Shown: positions 50,620 through 60,936, counted from the stretch's first letter. The stretch: DNA of 64,000 nucleotides from Pseudomonas taeanensis MS-3 (GCF_000498575.2 NZ_AWSQ01000006.1:1-64000), one strand, 5' to 3'. Notes: a model not told the origin generated them from the letters alone. Numbers and translations are program-made.

Positions 50620-53361
50620 TCAACTCAGCAACCCCAAGTCCTTGGCTCGCGCTACCGCTTGCGTGCGGCGCCCGACACCCAGCTTACTGTTGATATGCCG
50701 AGCGTGGGTTTTCACTGTATGCAGGGAGATAAACAAGTGGTCGCTGACTTCCTGGTTAGAACACCCCTGGGCGATCAACTGCAACACCGCCATCTCCCGC
50801 GAACTCAACGCCTCGACCGGGGCACTATGGCTCAGGCTCGGCGACTCGCTCACAGGCCCAGGCAGCACCGCGAGCAAGGCTTCGCGCAGCGGACACTCGG
50901 GCCGCAGCAACAGTTGCTCGCGCACCCAGTCAGGCTGATGTTCGAGTAACTCTTCGAATGGCAGCAAACCACCGCCAGCGGCTGCTTGCAGGCTGCTGCC
51001 CAACTGCTGCTGCGCCTCACGTTCGCGTCCATTCACCCGTAGCAACAAGGTCAACTGAACCTGGGCAACCACTCCCAACAACTGCCCGCCAGTGGTTTGT
51101 GCACGCAGGCTGAGCGCGCGCAAACGACGCTCGGCTTCCGGCAGTTGCCCCTGAATGCGCTCCAATGCAGCGCGTTGCAACTCGATATGCAGCGGTAATT
51201 GCGGATGAAATTCCGGCGCCGCAGCAGCCTGCTCGCCGTTGTAAGTCTCGGCCAGGCGTGCCAGCCAGGCGTCTGCCAGTTCGACTTGCCCCTGCATCAG
51301 CCACAAGTCGCATTTAACCAGGGTGATGATCGCCAAATAGTAGACCGGCGGCACATCCCAGATATGCATCAGCCGTTCGGCTTCGGCCAGCTGGGCGAAA
51401 GCCTCGGCGACTCGCCCACTGCGCCCCTCCAGGCTGGCCAAGACCCCGTAGCCAATCAGCAGGCTGATATCGCGACAAGCACGTGCCTCGGCGATCCCGG
51501 CGCGCAAACACACGCGGGCATTCTCAGGCTGCAGGCGCAGCGTCAGCAGAACCCCCTCATACAGGGTCAAGCGCGCCCGCATCGCGTAGTATCGTTGCGG
51601 TGGCAACCCACGCAGTCGATCCAGTCCCTGGCGGACCTCATCAAGGGCACGCAAGACCTCACCACGTGCCTGCAACGTACGCGCACGGTCGTAATGCGCC
51701 AAGGCCTCAAACAACGGATTCCCAACCCGCTGTGCCAACTCCAAGGCCTCTCGATTGAGGCCCCGCGCGCGCCAGAGGTCACCCTGCACGATGGCCAGGT
51801 TCGCCAGGGTCGACAGGCACATCAAGCGTTGGCCATAACGCTCCAGCGGCAGCCCAGCCAACGCTTCAGCACAGTATTGCTGCGCACGCTGGCTCTCCCC
51901 GCGACCACGGGCAATCACTCCGCTCACGGCCAACCACTGGGCCAAGAGGGATTGCTGCTGGAGAGCCGAGGGCGCAGGCAGGAAACGGCCCAACTGAGCA
52001 GCCAACTCCTCCGCCGCATCCAACTGACAAGCCAACGCCAACGCCCAGCTATACAGCACCACCAGTCGCGGCGTGCTGGCCAGCAGACTGTCCGGCAAGT
52101 CCATCTTCCAGCGCAGCAACATGGCGACATTCTGTTCAGCCAGCAACTGTTCCTCGGACAAATTCTGCACCAGATTAGCGGCTACATCCGGCTGACCGGC
52201 CAGCAGTGCTTGTTCGATGGCTTCATCCAGCAAGCCTTGGGCGTTGAACCAGCGGCAGGCCCTGAGGTGCAAACTGGCGGACGGTAACTCCAGGCCCGGT
52301 GCGGATCGCGCACGCAGCAAATCGGAAAACAAGTGATGGTAGCGGAACCATTGTCCCTGTTCATCGAGCGGGACCAGAAACACCTGGTGCGCCTGCAAGT
52401 GAGCGAGAATCGCCGCACTGTCGTGAGCCTCACGTAGCGCATCGCATAGCTCGGCACAAAAGCGCTCCTGGCAGGCGGTCTCATAGAGGAACGCCTGCAC
52501 CTCTGCCGGCTGACACTCGATCACTTCCTCCAGCAGGTAGTCGCGGATCAGGCCTTCGGCGCCATGCGGTGCATGCGCAAAGCCTTCGGCCCCTCCCGTC
52601 TCGGCGGCCGTCAGTAACCACAAACGCAGGCCGGCCACCCAGCCCTCACTGCGTTGCAGCAGGCTGGTCAAGATTTCCGAGGACAACTGCGTGCCCTGGC
52701 TCAGCAACAGCTCGCGGGTTTCCTCTGTAGTCAGCCGCAGGTCTTGCTCATGCAGCTCCAACAACTGTCGCGACAGTCGCAGACGTGCCAGGTGCCAGTC
52801 TGGACGCTGACGACTGGTCACCAGTAACAGCAAACCGTCTGGCAAGTGATTGAGAAAAAACTGTAAGCAGCGATCCAGTACCGCACCCTGAGCCAGGTGG
52901 TAATCGTCGAGCACCAACAACACGGGTTTAGCGGGATCGAGTCGCAGCGCCAGCTCATCGAGCAGACCATCCAGCCACTCTTCGAAAGCGAAAGGCTGAT
53001 GTCGTTGACGCAACTTCAGCAGGCCAAATGCTTCGGCGCCCAGCCCCGGAAAACACCGCCGCAAACCATTCAACAAGCGCTCCAGAAAACGCCCTGGATC
53101 ATTGTCGCGAACGCTCAACCCAAGCCACAGGCTCCGCCACTCGTCCGGCAAGCTTTCACAGAACTCGATCGCCAAGGAGCTCTTGCCAAAACCTGCCGGC
53201 GCACTCAGCAGCAGCAAACGCCCAGACAAACCAACCGCCAGCTGCTCGCATAAACGCGGTCGTCGCACGTAACCGCTCGGTAGTGGCGGACGAAAAAAGC
53301 GCACATCGGTCAGCGGCGCTGTAGGAGCAGAAAAACCATGTAGAAGGGACAGTTCAGTCAT
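50620..53361 (-). CDS. MalT-type LuxR-family regulator
   Basis: A 913-residue large ATP-binding LuxR (LAL/MalT) regulator. Walker A APAGFGKS is at 54-61, Walker B-like VLLVLDDYHL near 145, a helical TPR-like region runs from about 400 to 830, and the C-terminal LuxR HTH (SSREMAVLQLIAQGCSNQEV, then HLFISLHTVKTHARHINSKL) ends the protein. Ligand binding in the central region is thought to trigger assembly. It lies just downstream of DUF1329-DUF1302, the arrangement seen for the PA3921-PA3925 block of P. aeruginosa, so it probably activates those genes. ATG at 53361 is preferred to a GTG one codon earlier. Confidence 0.85.
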   Translation of the reverse strand: MTELSLLHGFSAPTAPLTDVRFFRPPLPSGYVRRPRLCEQLAVGLSGRLLLLSAPAGFGKSSLAIEFCESLPDEWRSLWLGLSVRDNDPGRFLERLLNGLRRCFPGLGAEAFGLLKLRQRHQPFAFEEWLDGLLDELALRLDPAKPVLLVLDDYHLAQGAVLDRCLQFFLNHLPDGLLLLVTSRQRPDWHLARLRLSRQLLELHEQDLRLTTEETRELLLSQGTQLSSEILTSLLQRSEGWVAGLRLWLLTAAETGGAEGFAHAPHGAEGLIRDYLLEEVIECQPAEVQAFLYETACQERFCAELCDALREAHDSAAILAHLQAHQVFLVPLDEQGQWFRYHHLFSDLLRARSAPGLELPSASLHLRACRWFNAQGLLDEAIEQALLAGQPDVAANLVQNLSEEQLLAEQNVAMLLRWKMDLPDSLLASTPRLVVLYSWALALACQLDAAEELAAQLGRFLPAPSALQQQSLLAQWLAVSGVIARGRGESQRAQQYCAEALAGLPLERYGQRLMCLSTLANLAIVQGDLWRARGLNREALELAQRVGNPLFEALAHYDRARTLQARGEVLRALDEVRQGLDRLRGLPPQRYYAMRARLTLYEGVLLTLRLQPENARVCLRAGIAEARACRDISLLIGYGVLASLEGRSGRVAEAFAQLAEAERLMHIWDVPPVYYLAIITLVKCDLWLMQGQVELADAWLARLAETYNGEQAAAAPEFHPQLPLHIELQRAALERIQGQLPEAERRLRALSLRAQTTGGQLLGVVAQVQLTLLLRVNGREREAQQQLGSSLQAAAGGGLLPFEELLEHQPDWVREQLLLRPECPLREALLAVLPGPVSESPSLSHSAPVEALSSREMAVLQLIAQGCSNQEVSDHLFISLHTVKTHARHINSKLGVGRRTQAVARAKDLGLLS

Positions 53362-53549
53362 CACCCGGATTCTTGGAAGAGTTAGCCAGCAGGGTGTACG
53401 AATGAACCGCAGCCTAGCCCCTTAGGCTCGGCATTTGAAGCCCCCGAGGCAGCGCCTTAACAATTCGTTGCAATCACCAAGGACACACTTGCTGCTCTGC
53501 CAGAGTTGCTGTGCACGCATAGCCCCACCACCACTCAAATCGCAGACAA

Positions 53550-53575
53550 TAAAAAGCCGGCCCGAAGGCCGGCTT
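53550..53575 (-). terminator. Terminator of the DUF1302-DUF1329 operon
   Basis: GCCGGCC (53556-53562) pairs with GGCCGGC (53567-53573) around CGAA; on the minus strand it is followed by TTTTT. It lies 20-45 bases after the DUF1329 stop codon. Confidence 0.88.
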
Positions 53576-53594
53576 GTATGCACTGAGTGCGAAG

Positions 53595-54968
53595 TTAGCG
53601 CACGCCAGCCTGACGCAGAGCCGCCGGAGTGTAGTCCGAAGAAGCGGCCTTATAGGTGAAATCGTAGGCTTGCTTCTCTTCGTTCTTCATACCCAGTGCC
53701 AGATAACGACCGGACAACAGGTCATACAGCGTTTCCACGGTATACCAAGGTACTTTCTTGTCGTAGTAGTACTGAGCATGCGCTTCAGCCACGCGCCACA
53801 GCGTACCGCGACCATCGTAGTGATCGACCTCGGCAGCTTGCCAAGTATCCTCATCGAGGTAGAAGTCACGCTTGGCATAGATGTGACGCTCGCCGGACTT
53901 CAGGGTTCCGGTCACGTGCCATACCCGGTGCAGCTCGTAACGGGTCAGGTCCTGGTTGATATGGCCGGCCTTGATCACCTCGTCATACTTCAGCTTCGGC
54001 GAGTCCAGCTTGTAGGCGTTGTAAGGGATGTAGATCTCCTTCTTGCCATTGAGCTTCCACTCGTAGCGGTCCGGCGAGCCGTTGTACAGGTCGAAGTTGT
54101 CAGAGGTACGTAGACCATCGGCCGCAGTACCCGGACCGTCATAGGACACCTGCGGGGCACGGCGCACACGGCGCTGACCGGCGTTGTACAGCCAGGCCAG
54201 GCGTGGCTCCTTCACCTGGTTCAGGGTTTCATGCACCAGCAATACGTTACCGGCCAGACGCGACGGCGCGGTGACGCGTTGCTTGAAGTAGAACAGTACG
54301 TTGCTTTCCTTGCCCGGCTCGAAGTCGGTCAGGTTGGCGCGGAAGGTGAACTCGTCCTGGAAGTACACCATGCTGTAAGAGCCATTGGCCTGCGGAGTGG
54401 CCTGGGTCACCAGGCGCCGTACGCTGCCGCCGCGATAGCGGGTAATGTGGTTCCAGATCGCTTCCAGACCATCCTTAGGAATCGGGAACGGGTTGGCTTG
54501 GTCGAAGTTCTGCAGACCGTTGCCACCCTCTACCAGCTTGGTGTTGACCGCGTTGTTCTTGGTCGCGGCCAGGACATTATCCGGCAGAGTGGCCGAACGA
54601 TGGGTTGGATATACCGGGATCTTGTAGCTGTCCGGATAGCGCTTGAACATCGCCTGCTGACCGGGGGTCAACTTGTCCTTGTACTGATCCATGTTCTGCG
54701 CGGTGATGGTGAACAGTGGCTGCTCATTGGCGAACGGGTCCGCCAGGAACCCCGCGCCATCGACGGCGCCTGCGTTGGTCGGCAGGCCGCCGGTCCAGGC
54801 CGGGATAGAGCCATCGGCATTACCCGCCATCTCGGCGCCGACTGGCGTCAGGGTAGTTCCCAGCTTGGCAGCTTCATCTGGCGATACTGCCGCCATGACA
54901 CTGCAAGCCAGCAGTGACAGGGTCAGGGCGCCGGTTTGCAACAGACTCTTTGTTGTTTTCATGGACAT
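53595..54968 (-). CDS. DUF1329 family exported protein
   Basis: A 457-residue exported protein. The signal peptide is MSMKTTKSLLQTGALTLSLL with cleavage near VMAA. The mature part, beginning VSPDEAAKLGTTLTPVGAEMAGNADG, and the later FDLYNGSPDRYEWKLNGKKE and NQDLTRYELHRVWHV are DUF1329 marks. Structural predictions in the family are LolA-like. The start is ATG at 54968 with GAGGAAG before it. It follows the DUF1302 gene by 25 bases. DUF1302-DUF1329 pairs occur near lipid or steroid use genes, so hydrophobic-compound transfer is inferred. Confidence 0.85.
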   Translation of the reverse strand: MSMKTTKSLLQTGALTLSLLACSVMAAVSPDEAAKLGTTLTPVGAEMAGNADGSIPAWTGGLPTNAGAVDGAGFLADPFANEQPLFTITAQNMDQYKDKLTPGQQAMFKRYPDSYKIPVYPTHRSATLPDNVLAATKNNAVNTKLVEGGNGLQNFDQANPFPIPKDGLEAIWNHITRYRGGSVRRLVTQATPQANGSYSMVYFQDEFTFRANLTDFEPGKESNVLFYFKQRVTAPSRLAGNVLLVHETLNQVKEPRLAWLYNAGQRRVRRAPQVSYDGPGTAADGLRTSDNFDLYNGSPDRYEWKLNGKKEIYIPYNAYKLDSPKLKYDEVIKAGHINQDLTRYELHRVWHVTGTLKSGERHIYAKRDFYLDEDTWQAAEVDHYDGRGTLWRVAEAHAQYYYDKKVPWYTVETLYDLLSGRYLALGMKNEEKQAYDFTYKAASSDYTPAALRQAGVR

Positions 54969-54993
54969 AGTCTTCCTCAAAATTCCTGGCCGC

Positions 54994-56886
54994 TTAGAAG
55001 TTCATACCGAAGCTGAGTGCAACGAAGTCGCGGTCGATCGACGTGTTGTACTTGCCACCGAAGAAATCGGTGTAGGACAGGCCAGCGGTGTAGGTGTTCT
55101 GGTATTCGGCATCAAGGCCGAGGCTGACAGCTTTGGCGCCTTCATTGAACAAGCCGTTCGGGCCATAGCCATCAACGTCATGCGACCAGGAAACACTAGG
55201 ACGCAGGTTGATACCGGCAATGGCGCTGTTGTAGTCCCAGATGGCACGGGCACGGTAGCCCCAGGAAGTGCTGGTGACGAAGCCGTCATCTTCGCAGTAC
55301 TTCGATTGGTTCTCTCTGCTGGCAGTGCCTAGAGTAGAGCCGTTGAGCGTACTGCAAGTATTGATAAAGGCGTTTGGACCAACTTGGGTAGCAGGCAACG
55401 GACCAGGACCATATACCGGGTCACGGCCATAACGCAGGTCACGCGAGTTCTCCAAGCCGCCCACATGAACAACCCCAACCTCACCAACCAGAGTCAGGCG
55501 GTCAGCCCCCATGACACGGTCAAAGAAGTGGGTAAAGGTGGTCTGGAACTGGGTGATTTCTTTACGGCGATAACCGTTAACTTCGTCACCGGGCTGAGCA
55601 TCAATTAAGGAAGCATTACCGAACAGACCACCCAGCGGCCCCACACCGGCAAACAGGATATCGGTGGTATTCAACAGCACCGGAGCGTTGGGACGGTAGC
55701 TGACCTCACCACTCCACGCGGTGCCAGTAGGCAATGTGGTGGAGAAACTCAACCCGTACAGGCGGATATCTTCAGGGTACTCAAGGAAGTAGCTCGAGTT
55801 GCCTGCAACAACCAGCGGCGCGGCGGCGCCCAACGCTCCGGCAACGCCATAAACATCAGCGGCTGGCCCTGCAGCACTGAACGCAGGGGTACGGCTGTGA
55901 TAGTTCATGAAGTAAGCGCCGAACTCAGTATCCAACTCCTCCGAGAAGTAACGGAACGCCGAGCCCCACTGACCGCTGTCACGCGCATCTCGATCACCCG
56001 TACGACGAACCAAGACACCTTCACTATTCTGATCAATCACTAAGTCTGGGCGACCAAACAAACCGACAAGAGCAGCATTAGTGCCTGCCCCGGCAGCCGG
56101 ATTATTGCTCAAGACCCGCAGATTGTCGGTGCAACCATCGGCGATGATGTCCGGCTGAGCAAAGAAGGTGCCGCAGTTGTCGACAACGGTCTGATCCCAC
56201 TCCAGCTGATAGAAAAACTCAGCCGACAAATTATCGGTCAGGCTCTGCGACACATAGAACATATTGACCGGGATCAGGCCTTCCTTGATCTCCGCGCCAG
56301 GACGACGGAATGCCGAAACATCGACCGGGTTGATTTCATTGATGCTGTTACGGATGAAGGTACTCTCACCCCAGCTCACCACCTGCTTGCCTAGGCGCAC
56401 GGAACCTGGCTGACCGGCGATGTCATAGTTGTGATAGACGAAGGCATCGAGCAGTTGTGCACCTGAAGCTTGTGCGCCCTCTTTGCGATTGTGATCGTCG
56501 ATATCCTTGAACAGACGGCTCTCGTCTTTCAGTTCGAAGTCATACCAGTACTTGCCGCGCACGAACACACCGGTATCACCGTACTTCAGTTCGAGGTCAT
56601 GAATACCCTTGAAAATCTTCGAGAAGGTCTCGCCCTTCTTGAAGTTCTGGCGACTGTCATCGGTGGTCTGCGACAGGCCATCGCCGCCGTTATTGCTACC
56701 GATCAGGTCTGGATCCGCCCCGCGCACTGACCAGCTAGCCCCTACGGACAGCGATGAGTCGAACTGACCTTCGATCTCGCCGATATTGAAGGTCACGCCG
56801 AACGCCGGAGCGGCGAGAGTGGATGCGAGGCTGACGGCCAGTGGCAGTTTCGCCAGGCGCCAGAACGATTGGTTTCTTGTAGTCAT
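54994..56886 (-). CDS. DUF1302 family outer-membrane protein
   Basis: A 630-residue exported protein, likely a beta-barrel. A signal peptide runs to about residue 30 (SLASTLAAPAFG). VTFNIGEIEGQFDSSLSVGA at the mature N-terminus and VFVRGKYWYDFELKDESRL and QPGSVRLGKQVVSWGES are DUF1302 features; it ends in SFGMNF with a terminal Phe, common for outer-membrane barrels. It is the first gene of the DUF1302-DUF1329 operon and probably acts in uptake of hydrophobic molecules feeding the acyl-CoA ligase encoded upstream. Confidence 0.85.
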   Translation of the reverse strand: MTTRNQSFWRLAKLPLAVSLASTLAAPAFGVTFNIGEIEGQFDSSLSVGASWSVRGADPDLIGSNNGGDGLSQTTDDSRQNFKKGETFSKIFKGIHDLELKYGDTGVFVRGKYWYDFELKDESRLFKDIDDHNRKEGAQASGAQLLDAFVYHNYDIAGQPGSVRLGKQVVSWGESTFIRNSINEINPVDVSAFRRPGAEIKEGLIPVNMFYVSQSLTDNLSAEFFYQLEWDQTVVDNCGTFFAQPDIIADGCTDNLRVLSNNPAAGAGTNAALVGLFGRPDLVIDQNSEGVLVRRTGDRDARDSGQWGSAFRYFSEELDTEFGAYFMNYHSRTPAFSAAGPAADVYGVAGALGAAAPLVVAGNSSYFLEYPEDIRLYGLSFSTTLPTGTAWSGEVSYRPNAPVLLNTTDILFAGVGPLGGLFGNASLIDAQPGDEVNGYRRKEITQFQTTFTHFFDRVMGADRLTLVGEVGVVHVGGLENSRDLRYGRDPVYGPGPLPATQVGPNAFINTCSTLNGSTLGTASRENQSKYCEDDGFVTSTSWGYRARAIWDYNSAIAGINLRPSVSWSHDVDGYGPNGLFNEGAKAVSLGLDAEYQNTYTAGLSYTDFFGGKYNTSIDRDFVALSFGMNF

Positions 56887-57116
56887 CGACGCTACTCCAT
56901 GTGCTTTTTTGTTATGTGATGGTGCGGACTATAACCAGCGGGTGGTACTGCTTGATCCCTCGAAAGTGTGATTTGCAGCCCCAGGCACTCTGGCTCACCG
57001 GTTTCGGCGGACTAGTCCGATCCGTGACAAGCCAAGAATGGCTGGAAAGCAGCAATTAGCAAGCCAAACGCTTGTTTGACTGAGTAGTCACTTTCGTGAG
57101 GTGCTACTGCCGGGGT

Positions 57117-58799
57117 CTACAGCGTAGATAGAAACGCACTGCCAGCCGCTTGCCACTGGGCGATATCCACGCGAATACGTTTCTTATCCAGCTTGCCGAC
57201 ACTGGTCTTGGGAATTTCCGTAACAAGGGCGATCTGCGTGGGGATGGCCCACTTATTGATGTGACCCTGTTCGACGTAAGGTTTGAGATGCTCCTTGAGC
57301 CCCTTGGCATCCAACGTCTGATCAGCATGTAGAACCAACAAAGCAAATGGCCGCTCACCCCACTGCGGATCAACCACGCCCACCACAGCCACTTCGCGCA
57401 CGGCCGGATGCCGGCTGATCAAGTCCTCGAGCTCCAGCGACGAAATCCACTCGCCGCCGGTCTTGATCACGTCCTTGATGCGGTCGCGAATGTCGATAAA
57501 TCCCATGCCATCGATGGTGGCCACGTCGCCGGTATGCATCCAGCCATGCGCCCAGAGCTCTTGGCCTTTTTCCGGTTCGCGGAAATAGCCCTGCGTCAGC
57601 CAGGGCGCTCGTAACACCAGCTCGCCTTGCGCCTCGCCATTCGCCGGAAGAATCTTGCCGTCGGCATCCATGATCGCCGCCTCGACCAGCGGCACCGGCA
57701 CACCGGCCTTGATGCGGTAGGTGATGCGTTCATCCTCGCTACCGGCAAGCAGTTCCTCGTTGATGTAGGCACAGGAAATCAGTGGACAGGTTTCCGACAT
57801 GCCGTAAGCCGCGGTCAGCTGAATGCCGCGCGCTTTGGCGGTGTCGTATAGCGTGCGATTCAGCGCACTGCCGCCGATGATCATCTTCATGCCGCCGAAA
57901 TCACGACCTTGCGCACTTGGTGTATTCATCAGCATTTGCAGAATGGTCGGCACACAGTGGGAGAACGTGACCTTTTCCTGCTCGATAAGCTGCACCAACA
58001 GCTCCGGTTCGTAACGCCCCGGGTACACCTGCTTGATCCCCAACAGGGTCGCGACATAAGGCACACCCCAGGCATGCACGTGGAACATGGGGGTGATCGG
58101 CATATACACGTCGTCGCTGCCGAGCAGGCGGATGCTATCCAGGCTCCCCATAGTGGTGGCCATGGACAGGGTGTGCAGCACCAGTTGCCGATGGGTGAAG
58201 TAGACACCCTTGGGGTTACCCGTGGTGCCTGTGGTGTAGAAGGTGGTAGCCACCGAATTCTCATCGAAGTCGGCAAAGTCATAGTGTGGGCTAGCCGCTG
58301 CCAGCAGTTGCTCATACTCACCAACCAACGCGGGCAAATCCGCGCCCTTCTTCTCCTCATCGGTCAGCAGCAGGGTTTTCTCGACCGTGGTCAGTTGGCT
58401 GGCGATGCCGTTATACAGCGGCACGAACTCGCTGTTGACCAGCACGAACTTATCTTCGGCATGGTTCATGGTGTAGAGAATCTGCTCGGGTGACAGGCGG
58501 ATATTGATGGTGTGCAACACCGCGCCGAGCATGGGAATGGCGAACATGCATTCGAGGTAACGGTGACTGTCCCAGTCCATCACCGCCACGGTGTCGCCCG
58601 CCTTGACGCCCGCAGCAGAGAGTACGTTGGCCAATCGCGCCACCCGCTCATTGAAGGTCGCATAGCTGTAGCGCACACGGTCGCGGTAGACGATTTCACG
58701 GGTTTTTTCGTAGCGCCCGCCAGACAGCAGCAAGCTCTTGATCAGCAAGGGATATGGGTGGGCGCTGGCCGTGGGCGGGATAATTCGAGTTGGCAACAT
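57117..58799 (-). CDS. Fatty acyl-CoA ligase (AlkK-like)
   Basis: A 560-residue AMP-forming acyl-CoA synthetase. The P-loop TFYTTGTTGNPKGVYFTH (about 190-207), AYGMSETCPL near 330, and HTGDVATIDGMGFIDIRDRIKD with the C-terminal Lys in SVGKLDKK are the family motifs. AlkK relatives activate medium-chain fatty acids with CoA. Its position beside DUF1302/DUF1329, LuxR and a divergent thiolase matches P. aeruginosa PA3924. The gap to DUF1302 is 230 bases, so it may have its own promoter. Confidence 0.92.
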   Translation of the reverse strand: MLPTRIIPPTASAHPYPLLIKSLLLSGGRYEKTREIVYRDRVRYSYATFNERVARLANVLSAAGVKAGDTVAVMDWDSHRYLECMFAIPMLGAVLHTINIRLSPEQILYTMNHAEDKFVLVNSEFVPLYNGIASQLTTVEKTLLLTDEEKKGADLPALVGEYEQLLAAASPHYDFADFDENSVATTFYTTGTTGNPKGVYFTHRQLVLHTLSMATTMGSLDSIRLLGSDDVYMPITPMFHVHAWGVPYVATLLGIKQVYPGRYEPELLVQLIEQEKVTFSHCVPTILQMLMNTPSAQGRDFGGMKMIIGGSALNRTLYDTAKARGIQLTAAYGMSETCPLISCAYINEELLAGSEDERITYRIKAGVPVPLVEAAIMDADGKILPANGEAQGELVLRAPWLTQGYFREPEKGQELWAHGWMHTGDVATIDGMGFIDIRDRIKDVIKTGGEWISSLELEDLISRHPAVREVAVVGVVDPQWGERPFALLVLHADQTLDAKGLKEHLKPYVEQGHINKWAIPTQIALVTEIPKTSVGKLDKKRIRVDIAQWQAAGSAFLSTL

Positions 58800-58993
58800 A
58801 AGGGCACCTGTCTGCTGAAATATTGTTTTCCGATGACAACGACTCTAGAGCGCCTGACTGGTCTACAAATCAGTCAAAAGAATGATTTCCAGCGTGACTC
58901 TTTAGCCACCTTAAGTCACACGGTAGAATCTGGTGGGTCAGCTGGTCGTGATCAACCATAGATTGAGTCAGAACACTTATAGAGGTAACTGCA

Positions 58994-60169
58994 ATGTCCG
59001 ATATCGTCATCGTCAGTGGCGCCCGCACCCCGATGGGTGGTTTTCAAGGCAGCCTGGCCAGCGTACCGGCTGTCGAACTGGGCGCTGCCGCCATCCGCGA
59101 AGCAGTCAGCCGCGCAGGTATTCAAGGCGCCGAAGTACAGGAAGTCATCATGGGCTGTGTACTGCCTGCCGGCCTCAAGCAAGGCCCGGCGCGCCAGGCG
59201 GCATTGAACGCCGGCCTGCCCAGCGCGACCGGCTGCACCACGATCAACAAGCTCTGTGGTTCGGGGATGAAGGCGGTAATGCTGGCTCACGATCTGCTCA
59301 AGGCCGGGACTAACTCGATAATGGTCGCCGGCGGCATGGAAAGCATGTCCAACGCCCCCTACATCATCGAAAAAGCCCGCACGGGCCTGCGCATGGGGCA
59401 CGGCGAAATCAAAGACCACATGTTCCTCGACGGCCTTGAGGATGCCCGTAGCGGCCGTCTGATGGGCTCATTCGCCCAGGACACCGCGGACCACTATGGC
59501 ATCACCCGCGAAGCCATGGATGCCTATGCCATCGAGTCGCTGAAGCGAGCCCAAGCGGCCATCGCCGCTGGGTCGCTGGCTGCCGAGATCGTTCCGCTCA
59601 CTATCACCACCCGCAAAGGCGAGGTGCTGGTAAAGGACGACGAGCAGCCGCTGAACGCGAATCTGGAGAAGATCCCCAGTCTGAAACCGGCGTTCCGCAA
59701 AGACGGCAGCATCACCGCCGCCAATGCCAGTTCGATCTCCGATGGTGCCTCCGCACTGGTTCTGATGACTGCCGAAGAGGCCAGCAAGCGCGGCCTCAAA
59801 GCACTGGCCAAGGTCGTCGGCCATGCCACTCAGAGCCAGGACCCGAGCGAGTTCACCCTCGCCCCGGTTGGCGCCATCAGCAACCTGCTGCAGAAAACCG
59901 GCTGGAACAAAAATCAGGTCGACCTGTTCGAAATCAACGAGGCCTTTGCCATGGTCACCATGCTGGCCATGCGCGAACACAACCTCGACCATGCCAAGGT
60001 CAACATCTATGGCGGCGCCTGCGCCCAGGGCCACCCCGTCGGCTCGACCGGCTCACGGATCATCCTCACCCTGATCAACGCCCTGCAGAACACCGGGGGC
60101 AAACGCGGCATTGCTGCGTTGTGCATCGGCGGCGGAGAAGCCACCGCAGTGGCTATCGAGCTGCTTTAA
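58994..60169 (+). CDS. Acetyl-CoA C-acyltransferase (thiolase)
   Basis: A 391-residue thiolase with the active-site Cys in TTINKLCGSGMKA (about residue 88), the C-terminal GGACAQGHPVGSTGSR with the catalytic His and CIGGGEATAVAIE with the second Cys. Length and sequence fit acetyl-CoA acetyltransferases that work in beta-oxidation, ketone-body or polyhydroxyalkanoate pathways; which one is not decided by sequence. It is divergent from the acyl-CoA ligase gene by 194 bases and is followed by a strong bidirectional terminator. Confidence 0.92.
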   Translation: MSDIVIVSGARTPMGGFQGSLASVPAVELGAAAIREAVSRAGIQGAEVQEVIMGCVLPAGLKQGPARQAALNAGLPSATGCTTINKLCGSGMKAVMLAHDLLKAGTNSIMVAGGMESMSNAPYIIEKARTGLRMGHGEIKDHMFLDGLEDARSGRLMGSFAQDTADHYGITREAMDAYAIESLKRAQAAIAAGSLAAEIVPLTITTRKGEVLVKDDEQPLNANLEKIPSLKPAFRKDGSITAANASSISDGASALVLMTAEEASKRGLKALAKVVGHATQSQDPSEFTLAPVGAISNLLQKTGWNKNQVDLFEINEAFAMVTMLAMREHNLDHAKVNIYGGACAQGHPVGSTGSRIILTLINALQNTGGKRGIAALCIGGGEATAVAIELL

Positions 60170-60183
60170 CACTCAGCAAGACT

Positions 60184-60211
60184 AAAAACCCCCGCCAAGT
60201 GCGGGGGTTTT
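60184..60211. terminator. Bidirectional terminator between thiolase and LysE genes
   Basis: AAAACCCCCGC (60185-60195) pairs with GCGGGGGTTTT (60201-60211) around CAAGT, with A- and T-runs on the two sides, so it can end the converging transcripts of both strands. Confidence 0.92.
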
Positions 60212-60227
60212 CATTAACGGCGCATGC

Positions 60228-60857
60228 TCAGCGCAATTCGCTGAATGCCAGCTTGATACCCAGCGCGACCAGCACCCCGCCCATCAGTCGGTCGAACCAG
60301 TGGCCGAGCCGGGCAAAGCCGGCGCGCACCCGCTGCTGACTGAACAACAATGCCACCAGACAAAACCACAGCGCCGTAGCCAACGCCAGATACACCCCGT
60401 AACCGGCCTGCACCATCAAAGGGGTGTGTGGATCGATCACCACAGTGAACAGTGACAGGAAAAACAGGGTCGCCTTGGGATTCAAACCATTGGTGACAAA
60501 GCCGGTGACAAAGGCGGCGCGCGGCGAGCGTGTCCCCTTCGCCAGGCTCAGCTCGGCGCTCGCAGGATCAGCCGGTTTGGCACGCAATGCGCGGATACCG
60601 ATATACAACAGGTAAGCGGCGGCCAGCCACTTCAGCGCATTGAACAGCACGATAGATTGCGACACGATCAGCCCAATACCGAGCAGCGAATACGCCACAT
60701 GCACGAAGATGCCGACGCCAACGCCCAGCGCGGTAAACATGCCGGCACGCCGGCCGAAGCCCACACTTTCGCGCACCACGATGGCGAAATCCGGACCGGG
60801 GCTGGCCACTGCTAGCAAATGAATCAACGCAACAGTAAAAAACTCTGTCCAGTACAC
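60228..60857 (-). CDS. LysE-family amino-acid exporter
   Basis: A 209-residue LysE/RhtB-type membrane protein with about six hydrophobic segments. LIHLLAVASPGPDFAIVVRES near the start contains the family SPGPDF; FVTGFVTNGLNPKATLFFLSLF contains the conserved NPK. Members export amino acids or similar compounds. The start is GTG at 60857 with GGAGG before it; the 124 codons upstream in frame are not family-like. Divergent from the 2-hydroxyacid dehydrogenase gene. Confidence 0.88.
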   Translation of the reverse strand: MYWTEFFTVALIHLLAVASPGPDFAIVVRESVGFGRRAGMFTALGVGVGIFVHVAYSLLGIGLIVSQSIVLFNALKWLAAAYLLYIGIRALRAKPADPASAELSLAKGTRSPRAAFVTGFVTNGLNPKATLFFLSLFTVVIDPHTPLMVQAGYGVYLALATALWFCLVALLFSQQRVRAGFARLGHWFDRLMGGVLVALGIKLAFSELR

Positions 60858-60936
60858 GGGGCCTCCGTGGCATAAAGTGGGTCTGGTAGGCTCGCAACCA
60901 TACGCCCTCCCCACCCGGCAATGAAAGGTACAGCTG

